Source: Dillenia suffruticosa (taxonomy: Eukaryota; Streptophyta; Magnoliopsida; Dilleniales; Dilleniaceae). Taken from it: a DNA stretch of 64,000 nucleotides. The stretch covers positions 8,521,109-8,585,108 of the forward strand of contig JAVTVX010000009.1 of NCBI GenBank assembly GCA_033439265.1. Direction: 5' to 3'. Below, one piece after another: positions 44,678-56,700 of this stretch. The position numbers and the translations under genes were made by a program. The first letter of the stretch is position 1. The number at the start of each line of letters is the position of its first letter. A model generated the notes under the pieces. The model saw only the letters and a list, made by a program, of their open reading frames with translations. It did no database searches and was not told where the DNA came from.

Positions 44678-45745
44678 TGAAGAATATAGTATGAACAACC
44701 CAGAAGGGGTGAATAGATTGTTTTTGTCACTTTGAAATTTTTTTAGGTTTTGAATGGAGAAAGAGAGAAATTGCATACACTAGAGTTATAGTGATTTCAC
44801 ACTCTCTAATGTACATTTACTTCCAAATTTTACTGAATTTTGAATATACTATCTTTTACAAAATAACACAGACAATCAACTAGTTTACATGGGTGCTAAT
44901 CAAAGATTTCATAGTGTATCACTCAACATTACCCACTATCTTTACAGATGCTAGTATACCTCATGTGTTTCATTCAAACACTTTAATACCTAGATCAAAA
45001 GAACCCTTCTTTTGGTCTTTTTACAGTTTAAGAATAGGTGTTTGAAATACAACAATGAAGTTTTAACTTCTAATCTATCGTTAAAGTACACAAACTAATA
45101 ATACAGCACAGATAGAATTTCTGCTTATAGCTTGTTGTTTGATCTTTGTTGCTCAATCGTTGTTCGATGTTTACTACTTAAGTTGAACTGTCGTATTTGA
45201 ATGCTCATTTAATGCTCCATAGAACTAGCCATTTTGTTTCAATTAATAATCAGCCACTTTTTATAGAACTAGTCATTACACATAGCAAGTCAACTTGTTG
45301 CTTTCACAAGTCGACTTGTTCTTCTGCCTTGCATAAGTTAGGCTTAGTTCGAGTTAACTTGTTCTTCACTTAAGTCGACTTGAGAATTATTAAAATATAG
45401 ACTTCAAGGATATCTAGCTCAGGTAGATCAACTTTTTTGCTCTTAAAGTCGACTCGTGATGGAGCAAATTTGAAATTTTCCTTGTGTAGTTGACTCATTT
45501 ACTTCTTAGGTTGACTCATTCACTTCTTAGGTCAACTCGTGCTCCATTCAACTTAAGTATTTATTCTTTAGTGCTCATTTAGGTCGACTTCTATTGAGTT
45601 TAGATCAACCTGTGCTCTATTTAAGTAGTTTTACTTTAGTACTCATGCAAGTCGACTCCTATTGTGCTTAGGTTGACTTGTGTTTTATGACACTTAAACC
45701 TTTCACTATTATACATTTTTGTAGATTGACTCTTGATATACCCAT
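44678..45745 (-). repeat. Copia 5' LTR, part next to the primer-binding site
   Basis: It starts TGAAGAATATAG on the plus strand beside the primer-binding side, and runs through a typical ACCCAGAAGGGGTGAATAG phrase, a TATA-like TATAAAAAGTGG (minus strand, about 45255-45266) and a U3 rich in AAGTCGACTTG/AAGTTAACTTG near-palindromes (45290-45690). It is cut by the gypsy-2 insertion at about 45745. Confidence 0.6.
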
Positions 45746-48700
45746 TATCATGCGGGCTAAAATCCTCCCTAAAATTTTCACCCAGATGATCATAGCCCAC
45801 TATGCCATGTAGTGAACTCAGTGCCTACTTAGCACACCCACTTCTAGCTCTTCCACTCGAGAGTTTGTGCAAATCGACCCTATTGTTTACACCCTTACAA
45901 TAGCAAACCACTATTACTATTTTGAAGAGAGCTCCCTTAGCCCCTTGCTATTTTTCTCTTATCTCTCTGAGATCTCTAGATATTCATAAATATTTTTTGT
46001 ATTCGTATGAGCTCATTTTTTTACAGTTGGAGAAGGTGCTTGACTTTCTGAAAGCCACCTGTAAGAATCAAGATAATTTGTCTTAAAACCTTCTATCCCT
46101 AGGAGAGATATCATTTTCCTTGTCGGATGAAGTCAAAAGCTTGCCTTCTTTGATCTTCCATTTGAATTCAAATAGTTACCTGGATTATAGATTGGACATG
46201 GAGATCTTTTCTCCTTTGGCATGCTTAGGCTTTTCTTTCCTGTAAAACATCCCTTCTATCATGGCTTGGTTAAGGAAAACTTTCCTTCATTGCTTGCAAC
46301 TATAATTTCCTTTTCTGGACTTGCTTTGCTAAAGCCTAGACCAAGGATCTCTTTCCTTTTGCGCACGGCCACCTTTCCTAGTTGTTGAGCCACTCTTGCC
46401 ATGTTTTGGAACGCCTTCCAAAATGCCTCATAATCAATTATCCACACTTCTCCCAATTAGAATTTGACTTTACTCCATTCAAATCCAAATTTGCATGGAC
46501 TACTACTGGTGCACCTTTGGAATGCATTTTGGGTATGTCCTCCCAAGCCGTTGCAAGATTTTCACATGCGTTGAGAGCTGTTTTTGGTTTTAATAAGCAA
46601 TTTGGTAAGATTATTCGATTACTCAAACCACTTTTCCAAAATCACCATGAACGCACACATGCCCATGCACAACGATGCATGCTAGCCATTTTGCCATCTC
46701 TGGTAAACCTACAACTAATTACTCATAGTCTTCTTAGCCACCATAAGCTATTGCATGCTTGAATTAGTTTTCCCAATTTTCACTTGGGACCCAACTCGCC
46801 CCTACTCATTGGTATGATGTATGCTGGCTTTTGTGCCCAGCGCATACCCTGGCCCCTACCAGGCATTAGGCTGTGATAATCCTCCTCCACCTATTCATCC
46901 AATGCCCTCATTGGATTAGCCCACACCATGGCTGTGAACATACTGCCTAGTTGCTTGCCACTTAGCACGTTTACCACTAGGCTGTGCCTCCCTGACTTGT
47001 GCTAATTCAAACTTAAACTTTGCCAGAAACTCTTGTCACTTTGCGTGTTTAGGGCTGAGCTTATTCTGAACTGCAAAGTAGGTGTTTGCAAAATTGTCAG
47101 TGTGCACCACGAACTTAGCCCTTAGCAAGTAGTACCTCTATACCCTTAAACAATAAACCACCGCAGCCATCTCTTTTTCATGGGTTGAATACTTATGTTC
47201 GGTCTTATTAAGTTTTTGGCTTTCGTAAACAATTAGATGCCTATCCTATACCAGCACGCTCCCTAGCTCCCAATCGGACGCATCCCTGTGCATTTCAAAT
47301 GTTGCTTATAGTCTAACAACCTGAGCATTGGTTTGATTGATACTGCCTCCTTAAGCCTCTTGAATACCTTTAGGCAGCACTCATCCACCCCATGTTCCTC
47401 CTTTCTTGAGCAAATCAGTCAAGAGTGTAACAATCTGAGAGTACCCCTTAATAGATTTGTGATAATAGTTGGTCATCCCTTAGAAAGACTGTAGCTCCGC
47501 TACTTTGCTTAGTGCAGCCCACTCCGTGATAGCATACACCTTCCTTGGGTCCATCCACACCCTTCCTTGGTTGATTATGTGACCAAAGAATCAGATCTCT
47601 TGCCTGCAGAAATTGCACTTCTTAGACTTGACATAGAGCTAGTGTTCCCCCAACCATCATAGCACCATCTTCAGGTACTCCAAATGCTCCTCCTTGGACC
47701 GGTTGTACACCATATTGTCATCGAGAGAAATCATCACGAATTTATCTATCCACTCGTGCAATACTTCTGCAATAAAGTTATAGAATGTGATGGGTGAGTT
47801 TATGATACCAAAAGGCATCACCAAGAACTCGAAGGACCCATATCGTGTCACAATGTAGTCTTCAGTTCATCTCCTTTCTTTATCCCCACTTACCAATAAC
47901 CTGATCTTAAATCCAGATTGGTGGAGCAACTTGTACCTGTAAGCCTATTGAACAAGTCTGTAGCCAACATAATCGAGTACTTGTTCTTCACCGTCACTTT
48001 GTTAAATGCCTGATAGTCAACATACATTTGAAGGGACCAATCCTGTTTCTTTTGGAATAGCACTAGTGCTCCAAAGGGTGCCTTCGAAAGCTAAATAAAC
48101 CCTACCTCTAATAACTCCCTCAATTGTCACTGTAGCTCCTCCAGCTCCATGGGTGACATGTGGTATGGGGCTTAGGTTGGTAGCCTAACTTTAGGATGTA
48201 ACTTGATCTTGTGGTCTATATTCCTCTATGGGGGCAATCTTTTGGGCACTTCTGGTGAAAAAATGTCTTCAAACTCCCTTAAGATCTCAACAATTTTGGA
48301 GGCCAAGTCCCCCTTCTTAGATTCCTTGCCGATCTCCACCATCACGGCAAGGAATGTGCACTGCTTGTGTTTTAGCCCTTGCTCCAACTACATGGTTGAA
48401 ATTAGTGTAGTAGCCCCACCTTCTGCTTGCCTAGGTGGTGGGTTGAGAAAACATGGTTGATTCTCCACCATGATTAAAATGCCATGTAGATGTGACACGG
48501 GCATAACCTTGGCTTGCATGAGAAGCTCCAAGCCAAGCACTATGTCAAAGATATCGAGGTGCAGCACCAAGAAATCACACATTCCCTACCATTCTTTGAT
48601 GCTCGTTGTGACTCCCTTGGCCAGCTCTTGTACCAGCTTAGTATTTGAATTCGCTTTCTTTAGCTTGCTATGATCGTCATGGTCAAAATCCCTAACCACA

Positions 48701-51213
48701 CCACCATGCGATCGGCTACAAAATTATGGGTTATCCCAGTGTCAATCAAGGCAAGCACCTTTTATCCATTCACCCTCGTTGGTACATACATAAGAGGCCT
48801 ATAACTCTTGACTCTCATGACCCTAATAAGTTGCAAGGAATTTGCAAGTGCAGGCTCCTCTTATGCCTGTTGCTGCTCCCTTCCCTCTGCCACCAATGTA
48901 AAGAGTTTCTCATGCTTTAGACATTCACGTGTGAAATATGGCTTGTTGCATGTGAAGTAGCCACCTGCTATTCGTGATTGGCCTCCTTTTGTGCCCCCTT
49001 GCTACCTTTGGATTTTCCCTTCCCCTAAGCCTTCCGGCTAGGGTTTGCTGATGATGCAGCCACATTGAAGTCCACCAATGCATCTGCTACAATTATGGCC
49101 AATGGCAAGTCTTTGACTCTTTGTCTCCTCAATTCTGCCTATACCCTTGGTTAAAGACTAGACTTGAAGTTGAAGAGTTTATCCTCTTTGATTATGTTGT
49201 GAATCTCTAACAAGGCCAGTAAGAACTCCCTTACATAGTCTCAGATAGTTTTGGTGTGTCATAGCTTCTTCAAGCTTTCCCTTGCTAGCCACCTTGTATT
49301 ACAAGAAAGGAACCACTTCCGTAATTCCTTTTTTAGCTCCAGTCACATTGAAATCTATGGTTGTCCCTCGTGCACGTAATACTGTATCCGAGTGCATCAC
49401 TATAGTTTAGCATTCTCGTCCAAGTACATGGTCATCACCATGACTTGTTGATTCTCTGGTATCTTGGTTGCCTTGAAGTAGTGCTCCATATCCCATAAGA
49501 AGTTATCCAACTCCCTGACCGATCTCACCCTATTGAAGGTTTTTGGCTCTAGGACCTTCATAAGTAATGAAAAGAGCTCAGTTTGCTCCGTAATGTTGGT
49601 CACAACTGCTTACTTTAGGATGGAGATCTCCTCCTTCAATCTTGAGTCCTTTATACAAGACCTCATACACAGGAACATTAAGACTCATGGTGTTGATTTT
49701 ACAGCCCCTACCCTAATTCCCATAATCTCTATTGAAGATTACATGCTTAAGATCTCTTGGGACAATCGTTCCACCCATTGGAACAATGGGACATTCGGAG
49801 TGAGCTCTGCATGCCTAACATTTCTTCAATTTGCACCACTCTCTCCCAAATGTTGCTACTCCGGTCTGCCATGGATTATAATGCTTTGATACCAACCTTT
49901 GTCCTTTAGAAAAGGTTGTCCCTTTAGGCAAACTCTGATACCAACCTATCATGTGGACTAAAATCCTCCATAAATTTTTCACCTAAGTGATAACCGTATA
50001 CTACCTCATGCAGTGAACTCAGTGCCTGACTTGCTTGGTCACTCTCTCTAATACTCCCTCAGCAATTATGGAAAGTAAGCAAAATACTCAAGCAAGTTAC
50101 AAGATTACACACTTCTAACCTTTTTACATTCCAAACTCAATGCACAATGATAGGCATCCAAAAAGTTTTATAAGTTTTCTCAAAATAACTCTTACACTCG
50201 AGAGCTCACCCACTTGACTCACCTTATTCTAACTCTTCTGCCTAAGAGATTGTGTAACCCAACTATTGTTGTTTACACGTTTACAATAGTAAACACCTAT
50301 TGCTATTCTGAAGAGAACTCTCTCAACCCCTTGCTGTTTCTCTCTTCTCTCCCTAAGATCCCAAGATATTTTAAGATGTCTTCTGCATTCCTATGATCTC
50401 TCCTTTTATAATTGGAGGAGGTGCTTGACTTTCCCAAAGGTACTTGTAAGGATCACGACAATTTGTCTTGGAACCTTCCATCCCTAGAAAAGATGCCACT
50501 TCCCTTGTCAGATGAAGTCAAGAGCTTGCCTTCTTTGAGCTTTCATTTGAAATCAAACCCATTTGAATTCAAACTCCTTTGGTGTGTCTAGGTTTTCCTT
50601 TCCCGCGAAATGTCCCTTCCATTATGGCTTGGTCAAGGAGAACCTTTCTTCATTGCTTGCAGCTGCAATTTTCTTTCCTCGATTTACCTTGCTAATGATC
50701 ACTTTCCTTTTGCATACGGCCACCTTCCCTAGTTACTAAACTACCCTTTCCATGCTTTGAACACCTTCTAAAATATCTCCCAATCAATCAGCCATACTTT
50801 TCCCGAATTAGAATTTGACTTTACTCTATTCAAATTCAAATTTGTGTGGACTGTTACTAGTGCACATTTGGCATGCACTTTGCACATGTCTTCCCAAGCT
50901 ACTACAAGATTTCCATGTACATTGAGAGCTGTTTTTGGTTTCAGTGAGCAATTTGGTAAGTTTTTTCGATTGCTGGAGTCACTTTTCTAAAATCACCATG
51001 AACGCATGATGCTCCTTCACACACACCCATGCAAGGCCATGCATGGTAGCCATTTGCCCACTCCCGGCAAACCTTTAGCTAATTGCTTGCAGTCCTCCTA
51101 GCTTTTCCCAATTTCCTCCTTCGGCCCAAATCACAACTACTCCTTGGTGTGGTGCTCACTGGTCCCAGCGCCCAACGTGTGCCTTAGCCCCTACGAGTCA
51201 TTGAGGTGTAACA
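45746..51213 (-). mobile_element. Gypsy-2: Ty3-gypsy element lacking integrase
   Basis: Diverged LTRs of about 1.1-1.3 kb lie at 45746-46882 and 49947-51213. They share long stretches, for example GGAGAAGGTGCTTGACTTTC versus GGAGGAGGTGCTTGACTTTC and GATGAAGTCAA(A/G)AGCTTGCC. The element reads on the minus strand: the primer-binding motif TGGTATCAGAG lies just inside the right LTR (49933-49943), and a polypurine tract GGTGGAGGAGGA lies just inside the left LTR (46883-46894). The interior of about 3 kb has gag, protease, RT and RNase H but runs straight from RNase H into the polypurine tract, so integrase is missing. Flanks CCCAT and CCCAG are a possible decayed target duplication. Confidence 0.8.
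46883..49946 (-). pseudogene. Gypsy-2 gag-protease-RT-RNase H remnant
   Basis: Minus strand, 5' to 3'. Gag includes VRELDNFLWDMEHYFKATK (49603-49400). A damaged zinc knuckle, FTCNKPYFTRECLKHEKL, lies near 48960-48905. The protease region has DFLVLHLDIFDIVLGLELL (48582 downwards). The RT has YGSFEFLVMPFGIINSPITF and SLDDN in place of the usual Y/F-x-DD box (47851-47657). RNase H is at about 47310-46990 (HRDASDWELGSVLV, LNKTEHKYSTHEKEMAAVV). Stops and frameshifts interrupt all of them. Confidence 0.8.
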
Positions 51214-51689
51214 CCCAGATGACAACTTGTCTGATTCTTTATTTATTTTCTTTTCTAATTTTCAATTTTAATACCTTTAAATTTTAAAATTTTCAACCGT
51301 TAGAATTTTAAATTTAGTTAATTATCACAGTAAATCGATTTGTCTTTTATGTCGATCGACTTATCTAACCTTATTATTTTACTCAGTAAGTTTAACTTTA
51401 CTGGTAATTTAACTCTTTTCATATGTGGGTCGACTTACTGTTATTGGACTAACTTAATATACTCACTTGAAACATTTCAAGCTATTTTAACTCTTTCCAA
51501 ATTCAACTTTCATGAATTTATCCTGATTTTGTTTATCAACAAAATATATTTTGTCAATATCCACCTATTAAAACCGCTTCCGAATTCGGACTCTAGAAAC
51601 CAATGCCTTCAACAGATCAATTTCCATAAAGATTTAAGCATACCTATTGTGGAAAGCAATTGCTATATTAACATCAATCTAGAGTGAAC

Positions 51690-52430
51690 AACCTACTTGT
51701 TTGCCAACACAATGTAACACCTTCTCATCAAACAAATTGATTGGCAACCTAGGAAGATGAACCCAAACTGCCATTCATTGAATTGTTGTCTCCGAGGGGA
51801 TAAACCATGGATGCCACTTCATTACCACTAAATAGTGATCTTGGATTACCCAGAATCCCCCATTCATTGCTCAACAATAGTCCGACTAATTGACTTCACG
51901 GGATAAAACCCATCTCCTATATCTATCAATTTCAGTCCACCCTCAATTCTCCAGAGTGTCAGAATGTAATTACGCAAGAAGTAGTAGCCAATTGTTTTAC
52001 CCTAGAGTTTTACAATCATCAACAACTACCATTGGCGCTAGAGAAGACGTAACTATTCATCCAAAATTTTTATAGAGGAAATCATCGAGTCTTCTAAAAT
52101 CTCATTCTCCTCCTCTTCAATATCTAAAATCTTGTCGAAATAAAAAATAATCGTGGACTTCAGCAACTCTTGCGATTGCTCTGTCCCAAGTAGAGAGTTT
52201 TTGAAGCTTCGATTAAGAACTGACTGATCCACCCTATCGTTGCCTTTAACTTGTTTGGTGCTTCTATAAAGGCGGTCAGCTTCCTTGGTCGAAGGTCATC
52301 TCGCTCCACCAGTCTCACCTGCATCAAAGGCTAGTGGTAGATCAATCGATGAGATTTTTGAAATCCTGCCTTTAATGGTCATGTCCCAATATTCTCTTCA
52401 CTATTTTCTCGTTAACTCTTCTTAACTGAA
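51690..52430 (-). mobile_element. L1-type LINE, ORF1 fragment
   Basis: Minus strand. About 52390-52080 gives MTIKGRISKISSIDLP and STKEADRLYRSTKQVK, resembling the start of plant L1 ORF1. About 51880-51700 gives GGFWVIQDHYLVVMKWHPWF and MAVWVHLPRLPINLFDEKVL, which is the DUF4283-type ORF1 domain. It is cut off at about 51690 near the copia LTR part, so only the 5' end of the LINE is present. Frames are broken between the two parts. Confidence 0.65.
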
Positions 52431-53729
52431 AACCCTATATTTTGTCCCCCCTCTTTTTCTCCTTCGTATCAAAACAAATCAATCGTATCCAACTCTTCAA
52501 GTTAAATCCTTAATTCATGACCGAGATCTTGTCCTTATTCGAATAAGGTGAGTTTTTTTTATCAATATGTGTCTTTGTTCCTCTTCCTCTCTTTTCTTTC
52601 TCTCTCCCTCTCCTCTTTTTCTCTTTCTCTTCTCTCACTCGTTCCCTTTGGCTTGATCTCTTCTCTCTTAACTCGTTGAATCAATGTAAATTATTGCATC
52701 AATCAATCTCTCTTATGTTGAAGCAAAGTCAATACAAAACATATCTAATTATACAAAAGTTCACAAATTCATGAGATTTAATGATTTGTGAAAGATTTGG
52801 GGTGATTTTTTTTTATTTTTAAAAATTTCAACCGAGATCGTGGTATATTTCATGTGAAAAAAGAGAGACTAAAGACAAAAGAAAATAAAACCATGTCTCA
52901 GAAATTGTATTTTAATTTTTATGTGATTTGTACATGTCTTATTTTATTATCTATAATATTTTTTAATTAAAAATTTTAATAAAATTGTAAGATTTTGTAA
53001 TTGAAAATGAAAGTTTTTTCATAAAATAAATTTATATTATTATATTAATAATATTTTGTATCAAAAAGTCATACTTAATTTAAAATTTTAGTTTGCAAAA
53101 TATTCGTTATCTCTTTTCCGTTGTTTCAAATGATTTTAAATTCATTTCAGCACGAAAGAAGTTGGGTTAAACTTTATGTATAGTATATTAATATTAATTG
53201 TTTCATCTATGCCATTTGTTTAGCTTGTCACTCTAAGACTCATAAGTTTCAATTTGTACATATATTAATAATTTTGAGAAATAGTTTACCTTAATGCAAG
53301 TTTAAGAAAATAAATAAAGGTAGAAATGAAAATTTTATGAGTTACTTGTAATTTTAGTTGTTATATTTATGTTTTTTTTGTTTACTTGGTGTTATTTTAT
53401 ATACTTTACGATCCCGTTTATAATTTTTGGTACATAATTTGAATGAGAAAAAAAAGAGAGAAATAGGTGCCCAGCCGGCTAGCATTGCGAGTAGGGAAGA
53501 TGGTGACTGGAGAATACGGGGTGGATGCGGTTCGTCTCGCTCGGTCTCCGTTTGCTTCTCTTGGAAGGTTCCTCACCATTCACCCCTTCTTTTTCCTATT
53601 GGATCATAACATTGACTTGGAAGACATTGAATTGCCAATTCTAAGGAGAGATAGAGAGAGAAAGCCAAAGCCTACCATGGAGAAGACTCACTAACCCTCA
53701 TCCAGTTTCTTCTTCTTCTTCTGCTAACA
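52431..53729 (+). promoter_or_regulatory. Intergenic DNA and leader of the aspartic protease gene
   Basis: CT-rich DNA (about 52560-52660) is followed by A/T-rich sequence. The last 300 bp hold several upstream ATGs in short frames (from 53427 and about 53500). A pyrimidine-rich TTCTTCTTCTTCTTCTGC tract lies immediately before the chosen start. The upstream ATGs could dampen translation if they lie in the transcript; the transcription start cannot be located. Confidence 0.4.
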
Positions 53730-56700
53730 ATGGAGTCCGAACGATCTCCCCAAGTAAAAGGGTTTGTGATAATTACTCTCCCGCCTGCAGACAACCCTTC
53801 TCTTGGCAAAACCATTACTGCTTTCACTCTCTCTGATTCCGCATCTCCACTACCCCTTCAACAGAACCCACAATTACACCGGCAATCAGAATACCCAATT
53901 CCAATCCAATCTCCCCAACCAATCAGAGGAATAAGATTCCCATTTAGGAAATTCTTCTTTAAGCTCCCCAGAGTCCTTTTGGGAATTGTGGGTGTCTCTC
54001 TTTTGGTTTGCATGCTTTGGAATTCCCTTTTCTCTGATACCCTTGTTAAGTTGACTAGTATTGAGAGTGAGAAAAATGAATCCAATTCCTTTGTCTTACA
54101 TTTGTACCCAAAAATCAACTTGAATTTGTTAAACAGTAATGTTGAGCTCAAATTAGGAAGATTTGTGGGTGGGGATAAAAATGGCGGATGGAGGTCTAAA
54201 ATGAATAATAAGATTGTTTCTTTGACTTCTTCAACAGCGTCAGCTGCCAATATTCCTGTTAGAGGCAATGTGTATCCATATGGGTATGTTGAATTTATGT
54301 GTTATTAATTCATATGCTTCGTGCTTTATTGATGTTGGATATATGGTATTTAGAATTAAATGTTGAACTTCCATTTTAATGTTGTTTCTTTTCATAATTT
54401 GTGTTTAGTTAAACTTTGGTATTTAAGGTATTTCTGATGTAAACTGTTTCCATGTTTGTGTCCTTGTACAAGCTTGGCAGCATAAGTGTGTCCAATCATT
54501 GTGTTATCCTATGTTATACGTATGTGATATCTTGAACTATGGCTGTTGATATTGATTCAATATCTAGGTAGTGAACTTCAGGTTAGTATCTTTTGTAATC
54601 AATATTGGTTGAGAATGTAAGGTCTCAACTAATTAAGGGTCTACCTTTTCTATTTTTATTTCAATTTCACAGGCTTGGTAGCTTATTTGCACCCAATTGC
54701 TGACAAATTCCTATGAGAAACAAGAAATCCAATCTCTGTTCTTTGCCTTTTCCTCCATTCCCAAAAAAGCCAGAAGCAGAACTTTTTTCAGAATGTTATG
54801 AAAATATTCTTGGAAGTGAGAAAGGTCAAGAAATGATTGATACTCATTAGGTTCCCATGTGCTGAATCCTGTCACAATTACTACTGTGAGGCATATGTTC
54901 GGTACTAGTTTCTATACCATTTATAAGACCATAGGAACTCGCACATTTTTGGAACTACCTGCACTATTTAGTGTCTTAACTGTGATGAGTGATGACATTA
55001 TGCGTTACCAGAAATTTTTTTTGTGGTGAATACTAATTCTAAGGCCCTATCGGGGGTTATCACATCTCTTTCAATTGACATGTGCCCCCCCCAAGGCTTG
55101 ATCCATTTGATCCAGCATTATTTAACATGTGTTTTGATCTTCAATGATGAACTGATCAAAGCATTGTGTTTACGAGGGTACCTAATCCTAAATCTTGATC
55201 AGTCTCCTGTGTTTAGATTTATGAGCTATTAAAATTAAGTAGTGAAGCCATTGCATAACCTTAGGCATTTTGTATAGGGCTCAAGGAAAAATATTTTAAT
55301 CTACGATTTTAGCATGTTACAACTTGCAATGGATGATAGCCCCCCTCCCCCTTCTTTTTGGGAACAATAAGAGCTTTATTCATTTGCATGAAAAAGGTAC
55401 AATATTGTTGGGATAGAAGGATGATATGATTTCTTTCAACATAGAGTACATATCTTATATTTTTTCTATATCATTCTTAATGCACTGAGAGCTAATTGTT
55501 TCCTTGGATCGCTGCCTTCATTAGCATGGACTTGGGATTCTCTTTTTATAAAAATAACGGGTAGTGGAGATCCATTGGTACTAAAAAATATTCATCTCCT
55601 AGAAAGAGCTAGAGTTGCCTAATAAGTGCTACAGCCGCCATGTCTTGCTGGATGAGGGCAGTTGTTCATGGATTAACCTAGCATTTTATTTTAAATAGTG
55701 CTCAGAGTGAGAGATTGTTTGGTTTCACAGGGACTCTTTGATCATGTCCTGTTGTGCATATGTTTTCAGTTGTCAAAAGTTGAATGTGCTGTACTTTTTA
55801 AGAGAAGTTGTTAAGTTGAATGTGCTGTACTTTATGAGAGAAGTTGTTTCATTCCACTTTGGTAGAATAGTTATCTTAGTGGTTAATGTGATAGAAATTT
55901 TAAAAATAAATTGTTGGCTAAGCTATAACATGTTTGAGGATACCGTTTGTTAGTTAGGACAATCACGATGCTTTGAGAATCTAAGGAAGATGTTAAAACA
56001 ACTTTGTGTTTAGCTTGGCTGTTAGCATCACTTGCTTCTACTTTATTTGGTAATTAACATATTCAGGGTTGGTCTGTTTTTTCTTCTGTCCACACCCTCC
56101 TTATTTGTTTCATTACAGTTGGTCTGAGTGGAATTGTAACTTATGTAGTTGCACAAAAAATGCTAATTAGAAGTTTCAAGAAAATCTTGTAGGTTAAATT
56201 TTAGTCCTTTAATGAAATTTTGTAAATTTATCCTTGGAATTTTTCTCTTTTATCATTGGGATGCTCTTATTTAACTGGTCTAAGTGTTTCCGTCTTTATG
56301 GTTAAGGGAGAAATGGGGTTAAATAGTTGTGGTTATACATTTTCGTAGGATTTGGCAGCAATATTGGTTTTTGCAAAAAGAGATTGGGGATTAAAAGAAA
56401 TGAATGAGTCTGATGGTTACTCAACTTTGTGAAGAGGTTGGTAACTTGGAATAAACTTAAGGACTTGCCTAGTTTGAAGTGGGAACTATAAGAGGGTTTT
56501 ATGAATGAGTCTGGAGGTAGCTATTTTTCTTAAAACTCTTCTAGTGAACTGTTATTCCTACTTCTGTTAGTAACGCATGTGCTTTGCACATTGTAGAAGT
56601 TTAAATTCAGTTAAATCATTCAAAGATATTACATGTCTAATTGAAAAAAAGGAATATGCTGAGTTGTAAGCATCAGATAAATTTGTGATAAAGGCATAAA

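Larger units (their letters stand above)
38980..51700 (-). mobile_element. Ty1-copia element, decayed, with gypsy-2 inserted in its 5' LTR
   Basis: On the minus strand the domain order is copia-like: gag, GAG-pre-integrase/integrase, reverse transcriptase, RNase H. The primer-binding side is at about 44660-44677 (ATGTCAGAGC on the element strand), so the 5' LTR starts at 44678 (plus-strand TGAAGAATATAG). U3-type sequence with palindromic AAGTCGACTTG words runs to about 45745 and resumes after the gypsy insertion (51214 to about 51600, with GTCGATCGACTT and GGTCGACTTA). On the other side similar words and a TATATAAA (minus strand, about 39268-39275) at 38980-39740 suggest the 3' LTR, but it does not align well with the right one. 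Outer limits are approximate. Confidence 0.6.

Noticed and set aside
46382..46762. 126-codon plus-strand frame
   Set aside because: Lies antisense within the gypsy-2 LTR.
53427..53694. Short frames before the protease start as an alternative N-terminus
   Set aside because: They do not join in frame to 53730, and the chosen start gives the family N-terminal motif (ITLPPADNPSLGK).
53858..54268. 136-codon minus-strand frame
   Set aside because: Shadow of protease exon 1.
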